Positions 8,092-16,516 of a stretch of DNA of 44,849 nt are shown one piece after another (within the stretch, counting starts at the first letter, position 1; every line of letters starts with the position of its first letter). The notes below the pieces were generated by a model. It did no database searches. It worked only from the letters and a program-made list of their open reading frames with translations, and was not told the DNA's origin. The position numbers were made by a program, and so were the translations under genes. Source of the DNA: Bacillota bacterium (lineage in GTDB: Bacteria; Bacillota; Limnochordia; Darwinibacteriales; Darwinibacteriaceae). The stretch is from the NCBI GenBank assembly GCA_012837925.1, contig DUQE01000131.1, positions 1-44,849 on the forward strand. The letters are read 5' to 3'.

Positions 8092-9288
8092 TTAGAAATG
8101 GAAACTAACGCCCAAACCAAATCTTGTATTGTCGTTCGCATGCGTTACACGTGCAAAGATTTCTGCGTTCTTAGCAACTTCCACGCCCACCTGTGCCGTA
8201 AGCACACTCTTCTCGGCCCCTGATTGATAGCGAATGGATCCGCGCAGGGCCTTGTGTTCTCCCTGAACCTGCACCCACCAATGAGGATCCTGCAAGTCTC
8301 CGTCCGCTAGATCAAAGACGAGAGGAGAAAAGCCCGCCTCAAGATACAAGCCTGGGTAGGCCTCTACCCGATCCGAAACACCGAGCGCCACGAGGTGCTG
8401 ATCCTCCACATAGACCCAGCGAGCATCAATATTCGGACCACCATCCATTATGGCCACACCTACCGCGAGGTAGGAATAGGATGTCGTTCTTTGGTACTCC
8501 CCATCCACATAGAATTTGGGATCAAGGCGAAGTACAAGTCCTCCTTCAGGCAATTCGATCGGATTAAGGGGGAGAACGACCCAAACTCTACCTTCCCACT
8601 CCAAGACAGGATCAGGACGCTCCCAGATCAAATCACCAAGTCCACCTATATTCCCCACGGCCCGAGTCGGCCCCTCCAGATTTCCGGCCAGTGACGCCTC
8701 TACAAAGACCGCAAACAGTCTTTCGCCTTCTACCTCAACAATCGCGAGGGGAAGTTGTTCACCGGTTCTGCTCCATACTTCTGTATGCAAGATGTTGTCG
8801 GAATCAAAGGTCTTAATGTCATAGGCGGAGTAGATGGAGCCTTCTCTTGTAATCTGAATGGGTGACGCACTAATCTCCATGCCGGATAGCTGAAAAGGTG
8901 TTTCTTCTGTGTACAATTCGGAAACAAGTCGCTCTTCGACAACCCTCAGCGTGGATGTGCGTCCCTGAAGCACCACCAATCCTGGAGTGGCCATACGGAT
9001 CTTCTCTTCCCGACTGTCCATACCAACAAGTTGCGCCGGGGTGGGACTAAACACATCTAAAGTGCCTTCTTCCCACGAAAACGCAAAGCCAAGCTCTCTG
9101 CTCTCATTTCTGCGTATGGTAATCGCTTCTAAGAGTAGCCCATATTCCTCCGTGCTTTCAAACTCATAGACTTCAAACTGGTACACAACCTGCGGTAAGA
9201 GACTATCGGCTGCAAATGCAGGACTGACACCGGCGAAGAAGACAAAGAGCATGACTGCTAGACTAATACCCGTCATACGCCTGGACAT
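8092..9288 (-). CDS. Exported protein with probable outer-membrane beta-barrel tail
   Basis: Function is not recognised. The 398-aa product starts with a signal peptide (cleavage after SPAFA). The N-terminal half is beta-rich and predicted soluble (about 28-190). The C-terminal half alternates hydrophobic and polar residues in strands (GGLVLRLDPKFYV, SYLAVGVAIMDG, YLEAGFSPLVF, SIRYQSG) and ends in GLGVSFHF. A terminal phenylalanine is a hallmark of outer-membrane barrels recognised by BamA. It starts 12 bases after the secretin stop codon, with GGGGGG before its ATG, so it is the last gene of the same operon. It may be an outer-membrane accessory, pilotin-like partner or anchoring protein for the secretin; this is inference. 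Confidence 0.8.
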   Translation of the reverse strand: MSRRMTGISLAVMLFVFFAGVSPAFAADSLLPQVVYQFEVYEFESTEEYGLLLEAITIRRNESRELGFAFSWEEGTLDVFSPTPAQLVGMDSREEKIRMATPGLVVLQGRTSTLRVVEERLVSELYTEETPFQLSGMEISASPIQITREGSIYSAYDIKTFDSDNILHTEVWSRTGEQLPLAIVEVEGERLFAVFVEASLAGNLEGPTRAVGNIGGLGDLIWERPDPVLEWEGRVWVVLPLNPIELPEGGLVLRLDPKFYVDGEYQRTTSYSYLAVGVAIMDGGPNIDARWVYVEDQHLVALGVSDRVEAYPGLYLEAGFSPLVFDLADGDLQDPHWWVQVQGEHKALRGSIRYQSGAEKSVLTAQVGVEVAKNAEIFARVTHANDNTRFGLGVSFHF

Positions 9289-9300
9289 GCTCTACCCCCC

Positions 9301-10515
9301 TTACTCAAGAATCTCTGCCGTGACGAAAATGAGGAGCTCCCGTTCTTCATCGGACTCCGATCGTTCGGAGAAAAACCAGCGGATGATGGGCAGTTTACCT
9401 AGCAAAGGCACCTGGCTCTTCTGGTCCGCAGTCTGTTGCAGCGTCATGCCGGCCAATAACAGGGTCTGTTCATTTTCGGTGAGCACGTTTGTGGTCACAC
9501 TGCTACGACGCACAGAGAAGCCCTCAGAGTTTCGATTGGTCAACTGTCCTGCCATGTGGCTGACCTCAGGTGTGATGGCCAGCTGAACTGTATCATCGTT
9601 GACAATACGGGGCGTCACGTTCAACGAGACTCCAACATTGATCTCTTCTAGTCTTCCAGAGGTGGAAACACCGGATAACACCAGGAAATGCGTTTCACCG
9701 GAGAACAGGTCTACCGTTTCCCCGCTGCTGACAACAACACGGGGGTTGGCCTTGATCTCGGCCTTGTTTTCGGCTTCTAACGCTCGAATCGACGAGAGAA
9801 CTTTTCCGAAGAAGCCGAAGTTGAACACGGTGTTCTCATAGATGATGTGATCCAACCAGGAGAGCTTTGAGGTGCTGGACGTCCCTGCCTCCTGCTGGTT
9901 CCGATTGTAGCTAAGAAGGTTCGATCCCCACTCTTCGAGTTCCGCTCGGGAGATCTCCGTAACCAACGCTTGAATCAGAATCTGCGGAACTGGTTTGTCA
10001 ATTGTCTCCAGCATCTCCAGGATTTGCTCAATGGTGGCTGGCGGTGCAGTGATGGTAACCAAATTACTGTATGCACCAGTCTTAATGTATTCCCTGTAGA
10101 TTTCGGGCATCAAATCCGTAACGTCCTGCGAGGTGATATACTGCAGCTCGTAGGTTGCCGTCTTGGCGAAGTTCTTATAGGACAGGCTCGTGGGATTCGA
10201 TGATCCAATGAAGTAGAAATCTTCAATCTTATGGACCTGATACCCTCCAGCCATCGTCATGAGGCGCAGTGCCCGCTCTAGAGGCACGTCCACCAAGTCC
10301 AGGGTAACTAAGCCCATCACAGAATCATCCACAATAATGTTGACCCCGGTCTGCAAGACCAACTCGGTGATGGCATCACGCAAGTCATCTTGAACAAAAA
10401 TCATGGAGACGAGTGGCTCCGAGACAGGTTCTTCCGATGCCGCAACCACTCCAACCTGTGCGCCAAGCAGAAGCAAGGCTAGTACAGCAACAAGTAAATA
10501 CCTAGTTCCTTTCAT
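9301..10515 (-). CDS. Secretin-family outer-membrane channel (GspD/PilQ-like)
   Basis: This is a compact secretin of about 404 aa; typical PilQ/GspD proteins are 600-700 aa. After a signal peptide it has one N0/STN-like domain (about 40-105; DLRDAITELVLQTGVNIIVDD), one N1-like ring-building domain (about 110-190; ELQYITSQDVTDLM, MLETIDKPVPQILIQALV), and the C-terminal secretin domain. The latter shows ANPRVVVSSGETVDLFSG and the closing VPLLGKLPIIRWFF followed by ELLIFVTAEIL. The start is the ATG nine bases after AGAGGG; the longer ORF-track start overlaps the preceding gene. No secretion ATPase, pilin peptidase or inner-membrane platform gene is near. It is expected to form an outer-membrane pore for neighbouring exported proteins. 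Confidence 0.9.
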   Translation of the reverse strand: MKGTRYLLVAVLALLLLGAQVGVVAASEEPVSEPLVSMIFVQDDLRDAITELVLQTGVNIIVDDSVMGLVTLDLVDVPLERALRLMTMAGGYQVHKIEDFYFIGSSNPTSLSYKNFAKTATYELQYITSQDVTDLMPEIYREYIKTGAYSNLVTITAPPATIEQILEMLETIDKPVPQILIQALVTEISRAELEEWGSNLLSYNRNQQEAGTSSTSKLSWLDHIIYENTVFNFGFFGKVLSSIRALEAENKAEIKANPRVVVSSGETVDLFSGETHFLVLSGVSTSGRLEEINVGVSLNVTPRIVNDDTVQLAITPEVSHMAGQLTNRNSEGFSVRRSSVTTNVLTENEQTLLLAGMTLQQTADQKSQVPLLGKLPIIRWFFSERSESDEERELLIFVTAEILE

Positions 10516-10537
10516 AAATTCCATCCCTCTCTTATTT

Positions 10538-12061
10538 TCATGGTACAAGCAGACTTTGTTCTGCAGATGCAATTTCCACATCTTCGTTTAACACCCTGAT
10601 TTCCACCGTGTACGCTCCGGAGTCGACCAACCATCCATCACCCACCAGGTAGCCTGAATGGGAAGGCAATATTTGATCCATACCTTCCTGCAGCGATAGA
10701 GGAATCGTCTTGATGACCTCGCCGGTCGCATCTTTGAGGTAAGCGACCCCCAATGGAATGAGGTGCACATTGCCCAGATTCTCCACAACAACACTCAGTG
10801 ACAGGTCTTCCTCATTGGGGATGACTATGGCGCTGTTAACCCTGGCCTCCGTAGTCACGTTCTCGGGTACAACCGTTCGCAAGAGGATATCCTGTTGTCC
10901 AAGAACCCCTCCATCCTCAGCAGAACGGGCTGTAACTTCGATGTAACCATAGTAACCGCCACCTATGCCTTCATCCCGCGGTGCACGAATGACCAGCACA
11001 GCCCTCCCTGTGCGGCGGGGAGCGATCTCCATCACCTCTGGAGAACGCAGCTCAACCGTACAGTGTTCAAAAACCGATCTGGAGTAGTCGGGCTCAATCT
11101 CTGTAGCTGCAACTTCTACAAGAATGGCTTCAGACGAGTTGTTGGTCAGCTGCACAATTTGGCTGTCCGCCCCTCCTGGCCGCATTTCCACATCCAGGAG
11201 TGTTGGCTCGACTTGCAGGAACATATGATCCTCTGCACTGGCAAAGCGCATGTCCTCCACTACCAGCTTCTCCGAATGCACTTTTTGTCGGCCATTGTCG
11301 TAGTTGACAAAGAGGCGCAGGTCATACGTCCCCGGGAAAAGGGGCTTTTTCATGGGACCATCCAGCCATAGTTCTGCTCCTGGATAAATATCAAAGGCCG
11401 GTTTTTCTGCCAGCTCCACATCCTGCCGCCCGAACACCACCCGCTCCACGAGGGACCTGTTCTCATCCCTGATGGTCATCTCTGCAGTCATGGGATACAG
11501 CAGGTTGGACTGGTTTTTTACGATGGTTCTAGCCGTTAGCGATCCGTCTTCAGCGAGTTCTATGCCCAACTCTTCGACTGAGAGGTCCGCACGGAGTCCT
11601 GGGCGTTCAACATGGATGATGAAGCGAACTGCGTACCGTACTCGAAAGGTCACTTGTTCTGTTGTGTAAACCGTTTGGGGCTCTACCATCAAGGCGATAA
11701 CGTGCGTTCCACCGGCACTGTGGGGAATCCTGACCTCACCCCGAATCGCCCGTTCTTCTTCGGGTGGAATAATCAGAACATTGTTTTCGAGAACAACCCA
11801 ATCCAGAACAGGGTTGTCCACTGCGTCAAGATACTGGAGATTACCGTCAGTGTTTTGAAGAATACTATAAAGGTTGACGTGAATTGTCTCTTGCGTCTCT
11901 TCTGCTGTGAGAAAGACCTCAAAAGGATACCGTCCTCCAGGGCTTGCTTCGAGCTCTACGACAAGTGGTTGGACCGCTACAGCTTGTACCTTTTCTCCTG
12001 AGCAAAATGTGATAAGAACGACCATGAGTACAAACAAGATGCTGCGATTTACTGTCTTCAA
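10538..12061 (-). CDS. Large exported multi-Ig protein, chaperone-like
   Basis: Not assigned to a named family with confidence. The 507-aa product has a signal peptide (to about residue 27) and is almost wholly beta-strand, reading as several Ig/Fn-like domains. Segments such as VLIIPPEEERAIRGEVRIPHSAGG, NNSSEAILVEVAA and IAPRRTGRAVLVIRAPRDEGIGGGYYG resemble pilus-assembly chaperones or the DUF916 part of WxL-associated proteins. Unlike DUF916 proteins it lacks a C-terminal membrane anchor. Translation probably starts at TTG, eight bases after AAGGAGGG. It lies between two small secreted beta-sandwich proteins and the secretin, so a periplasmic role in handling those subunits is the leading inference. 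Confidence 0.8.
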   Translation of the reverse strand: MKTVNRSILFVLMVVLITFCSGEKVQAVAVQPLVVELEASPGGRYPFEVFLTAEETQETIHVNLYSILQNTDGNLQYLDAVDNPVLDWVVLENNVLIIPPEEERAIRGEVRIPHSAGGTHVIALMVEPQTVYTTEQVTFRVRYAVRFIIHVERPGLRADLSVEELGIELAEDGSLTARTIVKNQSNLLYPMTAEMTIRDENRSLVERVVFGRQDVELAEKPAFDIYPGAELWLDGPMKKPLFPGTYDLRLFVNYDNGRQKVHSEKLVVEDMRFASAEDHMFLQVEPTLLDVEMRPGGADSQIVQLTNNSSEAILVEVAATEIEPDYSRSVFEHCTVELRSPEVMEIAPRRTGRAVLVIRAPRDEGIGGGYYGYIEVTARSAEDGGVLGQQDILLRTVVPENVTTEARVNSAIVIPNEEDLSLSVVVENLGNVHLIPLGVAYLKDATGEVIKTIPLSLQEGMDQILPSHSGYLVGDGWLVDSGAYTVEIRVLNEDVEIASAEQSLLVP

Positions 12062-12103
12062 ACCTGTGTCCCTCCTTACGTCTGGAATGAATTTAAGAGA
12101 ACT

Positions 12104-12125
12104 GGGGGCGAGAAGCCCCGCCCCC
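12104..12125 (-). terminator. Intercistronic GC-rich hairpin
   Basis: Arms GGGGGCG and CGCCCCC separated by 8 bases lie between the stop of the small secreted protein and the start of the large chaperone-like gene. There is no T-run on the minus strand, so it is more likely an RNA-stabilising or attenuating stem-loop than a full terminator. It could keep the upstream subunit mRNA more abundant than the downstream machinery mRNA. Confidence 0.55.
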
Positions 12126-12137
12126 GAGCATCGTGTT

Positions 12138-12698
12138 CTAGCTGGCCTTGGAAACCGTAAAGATTACATCCGTCTTGTACTCACCTGCCGCTTGCTCGTG
12201 AATGTCACCTAATTGTCCACTTACTACGACATCGTAGCTCCTGTGCTCAACACCCTGCAGTCCTGTGAAAAGGAATCCAGCGGTGAATGTCGCTTCATTG
12301 TTTTTCGTTGTAGCCGACCACGTGCGTGTAAAAATTCCCATTTCCTTGGTTAGTGCAACCGTGGTTTCGATCTTGTCGTTCATGAACCAATCTGCGTGAG
12401 TCAATGGCTTAAACGACACGTCCAGCTTGATCTTGGTGTTGGACTTGATCTCAAGACCCGTGGTTGCCGCACTGGTTTGATACCCTTGACCGGTCCACTC
12501 CAGTTCTAGATCGTTGGGGCAGATTTTGATGGCGGCGTATGGGCCAACTGTTCCGACTACGCTTAAGGTTCCCTTAACATTGCCCAAGCGACCCTCAATC
12601 CATGGGCACTCATCCTGTGGTGGACAATAAGCATACCCCACACTACCAAAGGCCAGCACTGCTACTAACACAACAAACAATACGGTGTACTTTTTCAT
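12138..12698 (-). CDS. Small exported beta-sandwich protein, possible fibre subunit
   Basis: The 186-aa product has a clear signal peptide (MKKYTVLF... cleaved near GYA), then a cysteine-containing segment (CPPQDECPW and a later ICPN) and a beta-rich body. It ends with AAGEYKTDVIFTV, the closing strand pattern seen in DUF4402/spore-coat-U-like pilin-type proteins and shared with the exported protein near 42 kb. An excellent AAGGAGG precedes the ATG. The chaperone-like gene follows on the same strand after a hairpin. Its probable role is an exported structural subunit. The family placement is by pattern only, so other secreted beta-sandwich roles, such as an adhesin, remain possible. Confidence 0.78.
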   Translation of the reverse strand: MKKYTVLFVVLVAVLAFGSVGYAYCPPQDECPWIEGRLGNVKGTLSVVGTVGPYAAIKICPNDLELEWTGQGYQTSAATTGLEIKSNTKIKLDVSFKPLTHADWFMNDKIETTVALTKEMGIFTRTWSATTKNNEATFTAGFLFTGLQGVEHRSYDVVVSGQLGDIHEQAAGEYKTDVIFTVSKAS

Positions 12699-12892
12699 TG
12701 GTTAATCCTCCTTAATTGTGTACTTGCTCTGTGATATGCGACTGTCATGAAAACCTACGTTTGCTCTCCACCCCCCCTTCAGGCAGCAATCGGTCAACGG
12801 TATTTTATCCATATTGTGGTATCTTATGCATCACGAGCCATCCCCTGGATCTAGCTGGGCAAGCACCTTTGGCCTGTCCTCTTCGCCTGCAT

Positions 12893-13366
12893 CTAGTGTC
12901 CAAGTGCGCTGACAGTCACCCATATTGTTCCTTGATAGGGTCCAGCCGGCTGTTTTTCGATGCCCGTGATCTCCACTACTCCAGACACCACAAACTGATG
13001 ATCCCCGCTTTCTTCTTTCCTAATGGTGTAATTGTTGCCGGGTTTGAAATGGTGTACTGCAGACCTGTCTTCCACTAAGTAGGTCACGTCGAGTGCGTAC
13101 CGCTCTCGGCCAGGGCCTCGATAGCTCAGGGGATCGGCATAGAAGTTGACCTGAACTCCACTTTGAGAGGCGATGTTTAGTGTGGCGGAGCGTTCCGAAG
13201 GGTACAACCCCTCCGCACCTGGAATCGAAAACGATAAAAAGCCCGAAGACCAAACGGTGATATCTGAACCGTGTCCATGTGCTGATTCCTCAAAGACAAC
13301 ACCGATCATGAAGACAACCAAGACAATAAGCAAAACCGAGACTGACTTTCTCGCAACGGCCACCAT
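12893..13366 (-). CDS. Small exported beta-sandwich protein, second possible subunit
   Basis: The 157-aa product is preceded by GGGAGGG and begins MVAVARK, followed by a long hydrophobic signal segment and SAHGHGS. The body is beta-rich (GFLSFSIPGAEG, LNIASQSGVQVNFYADPLS) and closes with PAGPYQGTIWVTV, matching the C-terminal pattern of the next gene and of DUF4402-like proteins. It is the first gene of the minus-strand exported cluster; 194 bases separate it from the next gene, so an additional promoter there is possible. It could be a tip or initiating subunit, but function is not established. Confidence 0.72.
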   Translation of the reverse strand: MVAVARKSVSVLLIVLVVFMIGVVFEESAHGHGSDITVWSSGFLSFSIPGAEGLYPSERSATLNIASQSGVQVNFYADPLSYRGPGRERYALDVTYLVEDRSAVHHFKPGNNYTIRKEESGDHQFVVSGVVEITGIEKQPAGPYQGTIWVTVSALGH

Positions 13367-13509
13367 GTATGCCCTCCCATCGATATCCATAAATTGCTAC
13401 CGCGTGTAGTGTATGCACATGAAGGTCGATTATGCACAGTAAAGCAGAAAATATTACTCCGATAAAAATTTAAATGCTGCGAGTCTACGCGAGCTGGTCA
13501 AACATGTCA

Positions 13510-13632
13510 TTACTGTGGGAAATGAAAACGCGGCGAGGTGGGGCGGTAAATCAAACACAACAAAAGGGCAGCTATCATCACCTCTCCAAGCGAGGTAACA
13601 GCTGCCCATGCAAGTAAAGTCGCTACACGCAT
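13510..13632 (-). CDS. Possible small membrane ORF running through a hairpin
   Basis: This 40-codon open frame is too short for the ORF track. The product would be MRVATLLAWAAVTSLGEV, then a hydrophobic stretch (MIAALLLCLIYR) and a basic tail. The start codon has only a weak AGG five bases upstream, and the coding region contains the large hairpin at 13565-13609. Small hydrophobic ORFs with such hairpins can be type I toxin-like genes, but chance is a serious alternative. There is no homology evidence. Confidence 0.22.
   Translation of the reverse strand: MRVATLLAWAAVTSLGEVMIAALLLCLIYRPTSPRFHFPQ
13565..13609. other. Two-tier hairpin in the large intergenic gap
   Basis: Outer arms GGGCAGCT / AGCTGCCC enclose inner arms ACCTC / GAGGT. 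The minus strand has TTTTG after the stem, so a minus-strand terminator is possible, although no confident minus-strand gene precedes it. The remainder of the 529-base gap (13367-13895) holds the promoter of the first exported-protein gene to the left and of the DUF4097-like gene to the right. I see no other gene or RNA in it. Confidence 0.5.
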
Positions 13633-13802
13633 CACTACCTAAAGTTAATCGGAATGTTCATATAATTAAAGAAAGAATTCCTAAATGCCCTCTATCCAAC
13701 CAACATTCGAATAACGATTAACGCCTTTGTAGGTTTTTCTGTTCTTTAGAACCGAACGAGTTTATGAAGGCTGCAGAATTTGGTGTAATGTTCTTCTTGA
13801 AG

Positions 13803-13832
13803 TCGACACTACGATGCTTGGATTGATATAAT
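13803..13832 (+). promoter_or_regulatory. Promoter of the DUF4097-like gene
   Basis: A TCGACA -35 box (5 of 6 matches) and a perfect TATAAT -10 are separated by 18 bases, with a TG dinucleotide forming an extended -10 (TTGATATAAT). The coding start is 63 bases downstream. Confidence 0.6.
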
Positions 13833-13895
13833 AACAAAGAGGGTTGCACCCACTCGTGGATTTTCCAACACTAGAGAGCGTGAGGGCGGCTATCT

Positions 13896-14723
13896 ATGAA
13901 AAGAATCTTGATTTTTATCACCATAATCTACGTATTATTCTTAGCCTTGACCGGATCGGCTTGGGCAAAAATGGGAAGGGTAAGAGAGTATAGCATTCAA
14001 CCTAGGGTTACGACAATTGAACTTTCCTCTTTTCTTGGTTCGATCAAATGGATTCCGATAACAAGCCCAGAACAAGCTCGGATTATCGTAGAAGTTGTAG
14101 CGGATGGAGTCTCCCAGACGGGTGTTAGAAATGCCCTTCTTCAGGTGCGTATCGTAGAGAATATTCGCCCAGCTTCTATTCTCTTAGAAGCCCGCAGGCC
14201 AGCACTACCTTCTGGTGTGGACTATGTAGAGGTCAACTACACAGTCTATGCCCCACCTGGGCAGTTTCGCCAGTTCAAAGCACAAACTGCCCATAGACCC
14301 ATCGAAATAGTCAGCAAGTTTAATGCTGAACTTACCTTGATTAATCACAATGGCCCGATCACTTTGCACTCTGGTCGCGGATCAGTCAACTTGCAGACAG
14401 ATCATGCCCCCATCATGCTGGGAGAACTGGATCTGGCCTTTTCTAGTCAAGTGCAAACCGATCATGGCGCCATCTCTGGCGTGGTTTCTTTTCCCCCGCA
14501 GGGTTCGTTTCTATTTAAGACAACCAACGCCCCAATTGAGCTAAAGGTGCCGCAAAATACACTCGGCACCTTTTACTTAAGCAATACCCTAGGAGCGATA
14601 GATTTTCAGCTCGGCGATGACATCTACAATGGTTCAAACGGCACAAGCGTCGAGAGAAGCGCAGAGCCGGTTGTTCATATCACTACATCCAATAGCACAA
14701 TTACAGTCAATGAAATCGATTAA
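13896..14723 (+). CDS. Exported DUF4097-like putative adhesin
   Basis: The 275-aa exported protein has a signal peptide (cleavage after GSAWA). The body consists of repeated short strands of the form NGPITLHSG, GSVNLQTDH, APIMLGEL and GAISGVVSF, the right-handed beta-helix pattern of DUF4097 (LiaG/YvlB-like) proteins. The ATG is preceded by a moderate GAGGGCGG site. It is transcribed divergently from the exported-protein cluster, from its own extended -10 promoter, and is convergent with the following hydrolase gene. Members of this family are surface or envelope proteins of uncertain function. No terminator was recognised in the 214-base convergent gap that follows. Confidence 0.75.
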   Translation: MKRILIFITIIYVLFLALTGSAWAKMGRVREYSIQPRVTTIELSSFLGSIKWIPITSPEQARIIVEVVADGVSQTGVRNALLQVRIVENIRPASILLEARRPALPSGVDYVEVNYTVYAPPGQFRQFKAQTAHRPIEIVSKFNAELTLINHNGPITLHSGRGSVNLQTDHAPIMLGELDLAFSSQVQTDHGAISGVVSFPPQGSFLFKTTNAPIELKVPQNTLGTFYLSNTLGAIDFQLGDDIYNGSNGTSVERSAEPVVHITTSNSTITVNEID

Positions 14724-14937
14724 TGCCCCTTCGACCAGTTCCTCCAAGAATCTGCCTATGCACGACTGTACACCTTTTCGAACTCCTGTTTTTGGGCATA
14801 AGAGTCCCCAGCAGATAAACTCCACTGGGACGAAATTGTCTATGCTCCAGAACGGACCACAATTAGGCTTCAAACAGCCTTCAAAGTACCATGGTCAAAG
14901 TAATAAGAAATCCTTGAAACTCTCTTGGATTAATTGA

Positions 14938-15684
14938 TTAATTACCCAACTGCCCAATGTCTGAAGTCAGATACGCATAATCAGAGTTTACGACAGTGTC
15001 AAAATTCTGAATCAGCCTATCTAAGTGATGACTAAACTCTGCCCCTCCCATGGGCTCACCATGACTGGGAACAGCCAAGGAAGGATGAAGATCCCTCAAG
15101 AGTTTAATCGAGCCCTCTAAAGCATCCCAATCGGCGGTCTGGTACTCCTCGTCAAGAGTGAGAGCATCTCCGATCAGTAATGTGCGATCCGTTTGCCTAA
15201 AGAGGGAGATATGACCGTCAGTATGACCGGGAGTATGGATCCACTTCCATCCGGACAGACCGGGAACTCGACCATCCTTAGGAGGAGGCAGAACCCAGAA
15301 GCTTATGTCAACACGTGACGGTAGAGAGGACTGGGACGAACGAGACTCAACCATCGGATACTCTCTCTGTCCTGTTATATAAGGCATTTCCAGGTCATGG
15401 GCATAGACAGGAACGTCCCAGTACTCCGAGAGTCGCATGACCGATCCAATGTGATCAAGGTGTCCATGGGTGAGTATGATGGCCTGCGGATTGTTCCGAC
15501 ACCCAAACCTCTCCCCAGCACATTCTAGAATGCAATCCGAGGAATCCTCTGGACCTGTGTCCACCAAGACCCACTCACTATCCGTGCCGGCATGTCCCAC
15601 GAAAAATGCATTGACGGATGGGAATGTGATCAGAAGAAGATCCGGGCGTAGCTCTCGGTGCGTAGTCAACAAGGTGTTCTCCAT
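14938..15684 (-). CDS. Metallo-beta-lactamase-fold hydrolase
   Basis: The 248-aa cytoplasmic protein has the full metal-binding set of the MBL fold: THGHLDH (HxHxDH) near residue 71, HTPGHTDGH, the bridging aspartate in LLIGDAL, and the late histidine in PSHGEPM. This supports a dinuclear zinc (or iron) hydrolase of the glyoxalase II-like or general MBL group. The chosen ATG is eight bases after GGAGG; an ATG six bases earlier is too close to it. It has no signal peptide. Substrate cannot be inferred, and its neighbours give no pathway clue. Confidence 0.9.
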   Translation of the reverse strand: MENTLLTTHRELRPDLLLITFPSVNAFFVGHAGTDSEWVLVDTGPEDSSDCILECAGERFGCRNNPQAIILTHGHLDHIGSVMRLSEYWDVPVYAHDLEMPYITGQREYPMVESRSSQSSLPSRVDISFWVLPPPKDGRVPGLSGWKWIHTPGHTDGHISLFRQTDRTLLIGDALTLDEEYQTADWDALEGSIKLLRDLHPSLAVPSHGEPMGGAEFSHHLDRLIQNFDTVVNSDYAYLTSDIGQLGN

Positions 15685-15756
15685 AACCATTTCCTCCCTT
15701 CGACTACCTACAGATTGCCCAAGAACCCTCGATTCCATCCTCCCAAAGCACGGAAC

Positions 15757-15786
15757 AAAAAAAGCGACTGACTCAGCCAGTCGCTT
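15757..15786 (-). terminator. Terminator of the exported unknown gene
   Basis: On the minus strand a 9-bp stem AAGCGACTG / CAGTCGCTT with a 7-base loop ends in seven T residues, starting 15 bases after the stop of the gene at 15801. Confidence 0.88.
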
Positions 15787-15800
15787 CGAACAGAATACTC

Positions 15801-16442
15801 TTACCTGCTAGCGTATTCCACCAACTCCATAATATATCTCACTTGATCGTCCTTGTAGACTCGAACCAGCAACGGCCAGCCCACATCGGGGGCAATGACC
15901 AATTCGGTTGTCAAGATATCTACCCGATTACCGGAACCGTCATCCTCTCGACGGCTCTTGGTACAGAAGTAGCCTTCTACACCGGCCACTGTCTGCTTTT
16001 CAACGACTCGAATCCTTGATCCGTCAAAGGTCTGCATCGAACTACCTACTTCGAGTTCCAACTCTGTCCCGAAGAGACCCAGGATCATGAACTCCCCAAC
16101 CCATTCTGCCGCGCCCATGGCCCAACCTAGGCCCATACCCATGACACTCAACTCATCGCTGAGTCTGTTCGTAGGAACATCATACGTGTTGGCTATCGTC
16201 ACTTCGGTTGTCTCGTCATCCACCTGTCGCAGCTCAACAGTCTGTAGTTGGCGAGTCTCCTTCAAAACATCTTCTCCTACCTCATAGTCCCACGAAGAAG
16301 TATACTGTGTGATCTGGTACTTGAACAGTTCATACGGCTTTGTGAACTGGTTCCAAGCCCAAACATCCTGCGCACAAGCAAGCGAGCTAAGGGACAAAAC
16401 GACAAGCAAACCTATAACAATAATTAGTGACTTGCGGACCAT
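15801..16442 (-). CDS. Exported protein of unknown function
   Basis: I do not recognise the family. The 213-aa product has a signal peptide (cleavage near ACAQ-D), then a beta-rich body (YELFKYQITQY, ETRQLQTVELRQV, EVTIANTY), a glycine/methionine-rich hydrophobic patch (MGMGLGWAMGAAEWVG) and a strand-rich C-terminus (LTTELVIAPDVGWPLLVRVY). The arrangement recalls DUF3108-type envelope proteins, but this is only a resemblance. AAGGAGG lies eight bases before the ATG. It is monocistronic, with a strong terminator. A cysteine in the signal region does not fit a lipobox well. Confidence 0.7.
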   Translation of the reverse strand: MVRKSLIIVIGLLVVLSLSSLACAQDVWAWNQFTKPYELFKYQITQYTSSWDYEVGEDVLKETRQLQTVELRQVDDETTEVTIANTYDVPTNRLSDELSVMGMGLGWAMGAAEWVGEFMILGLFGTELELEVGSSMQTFDGSRIRVVEKQTVAGVEGYFCTKSRREDDGSGNRVDILTTELVIAPDVGWPLLVRVYKDDQVRYIMELVEYASR

Positions 16443-16516
16443 CAGTTCCGCCTCCTTATCTGGAAGTTACTGCAATAATTTGCCATAATTGGGAGAAATC
16501 CTTCCAGTTTAAGGGC

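Noticed and set aside
12699-12892. Possible c-di-GMP (GEMM) riboswitch upstream of the small exported gene, given AGCAAACGTAGG
   Set aside because: The conserved core and paired stems of GEMM are not present; the similarity is limited to a few bases.
14724-14937. Terminator in the convergent gap between DUF4097-like and MBL genes
   Set aside because: No inverted repeat with a T-run was found on either strand; I see nothing annotatable there.
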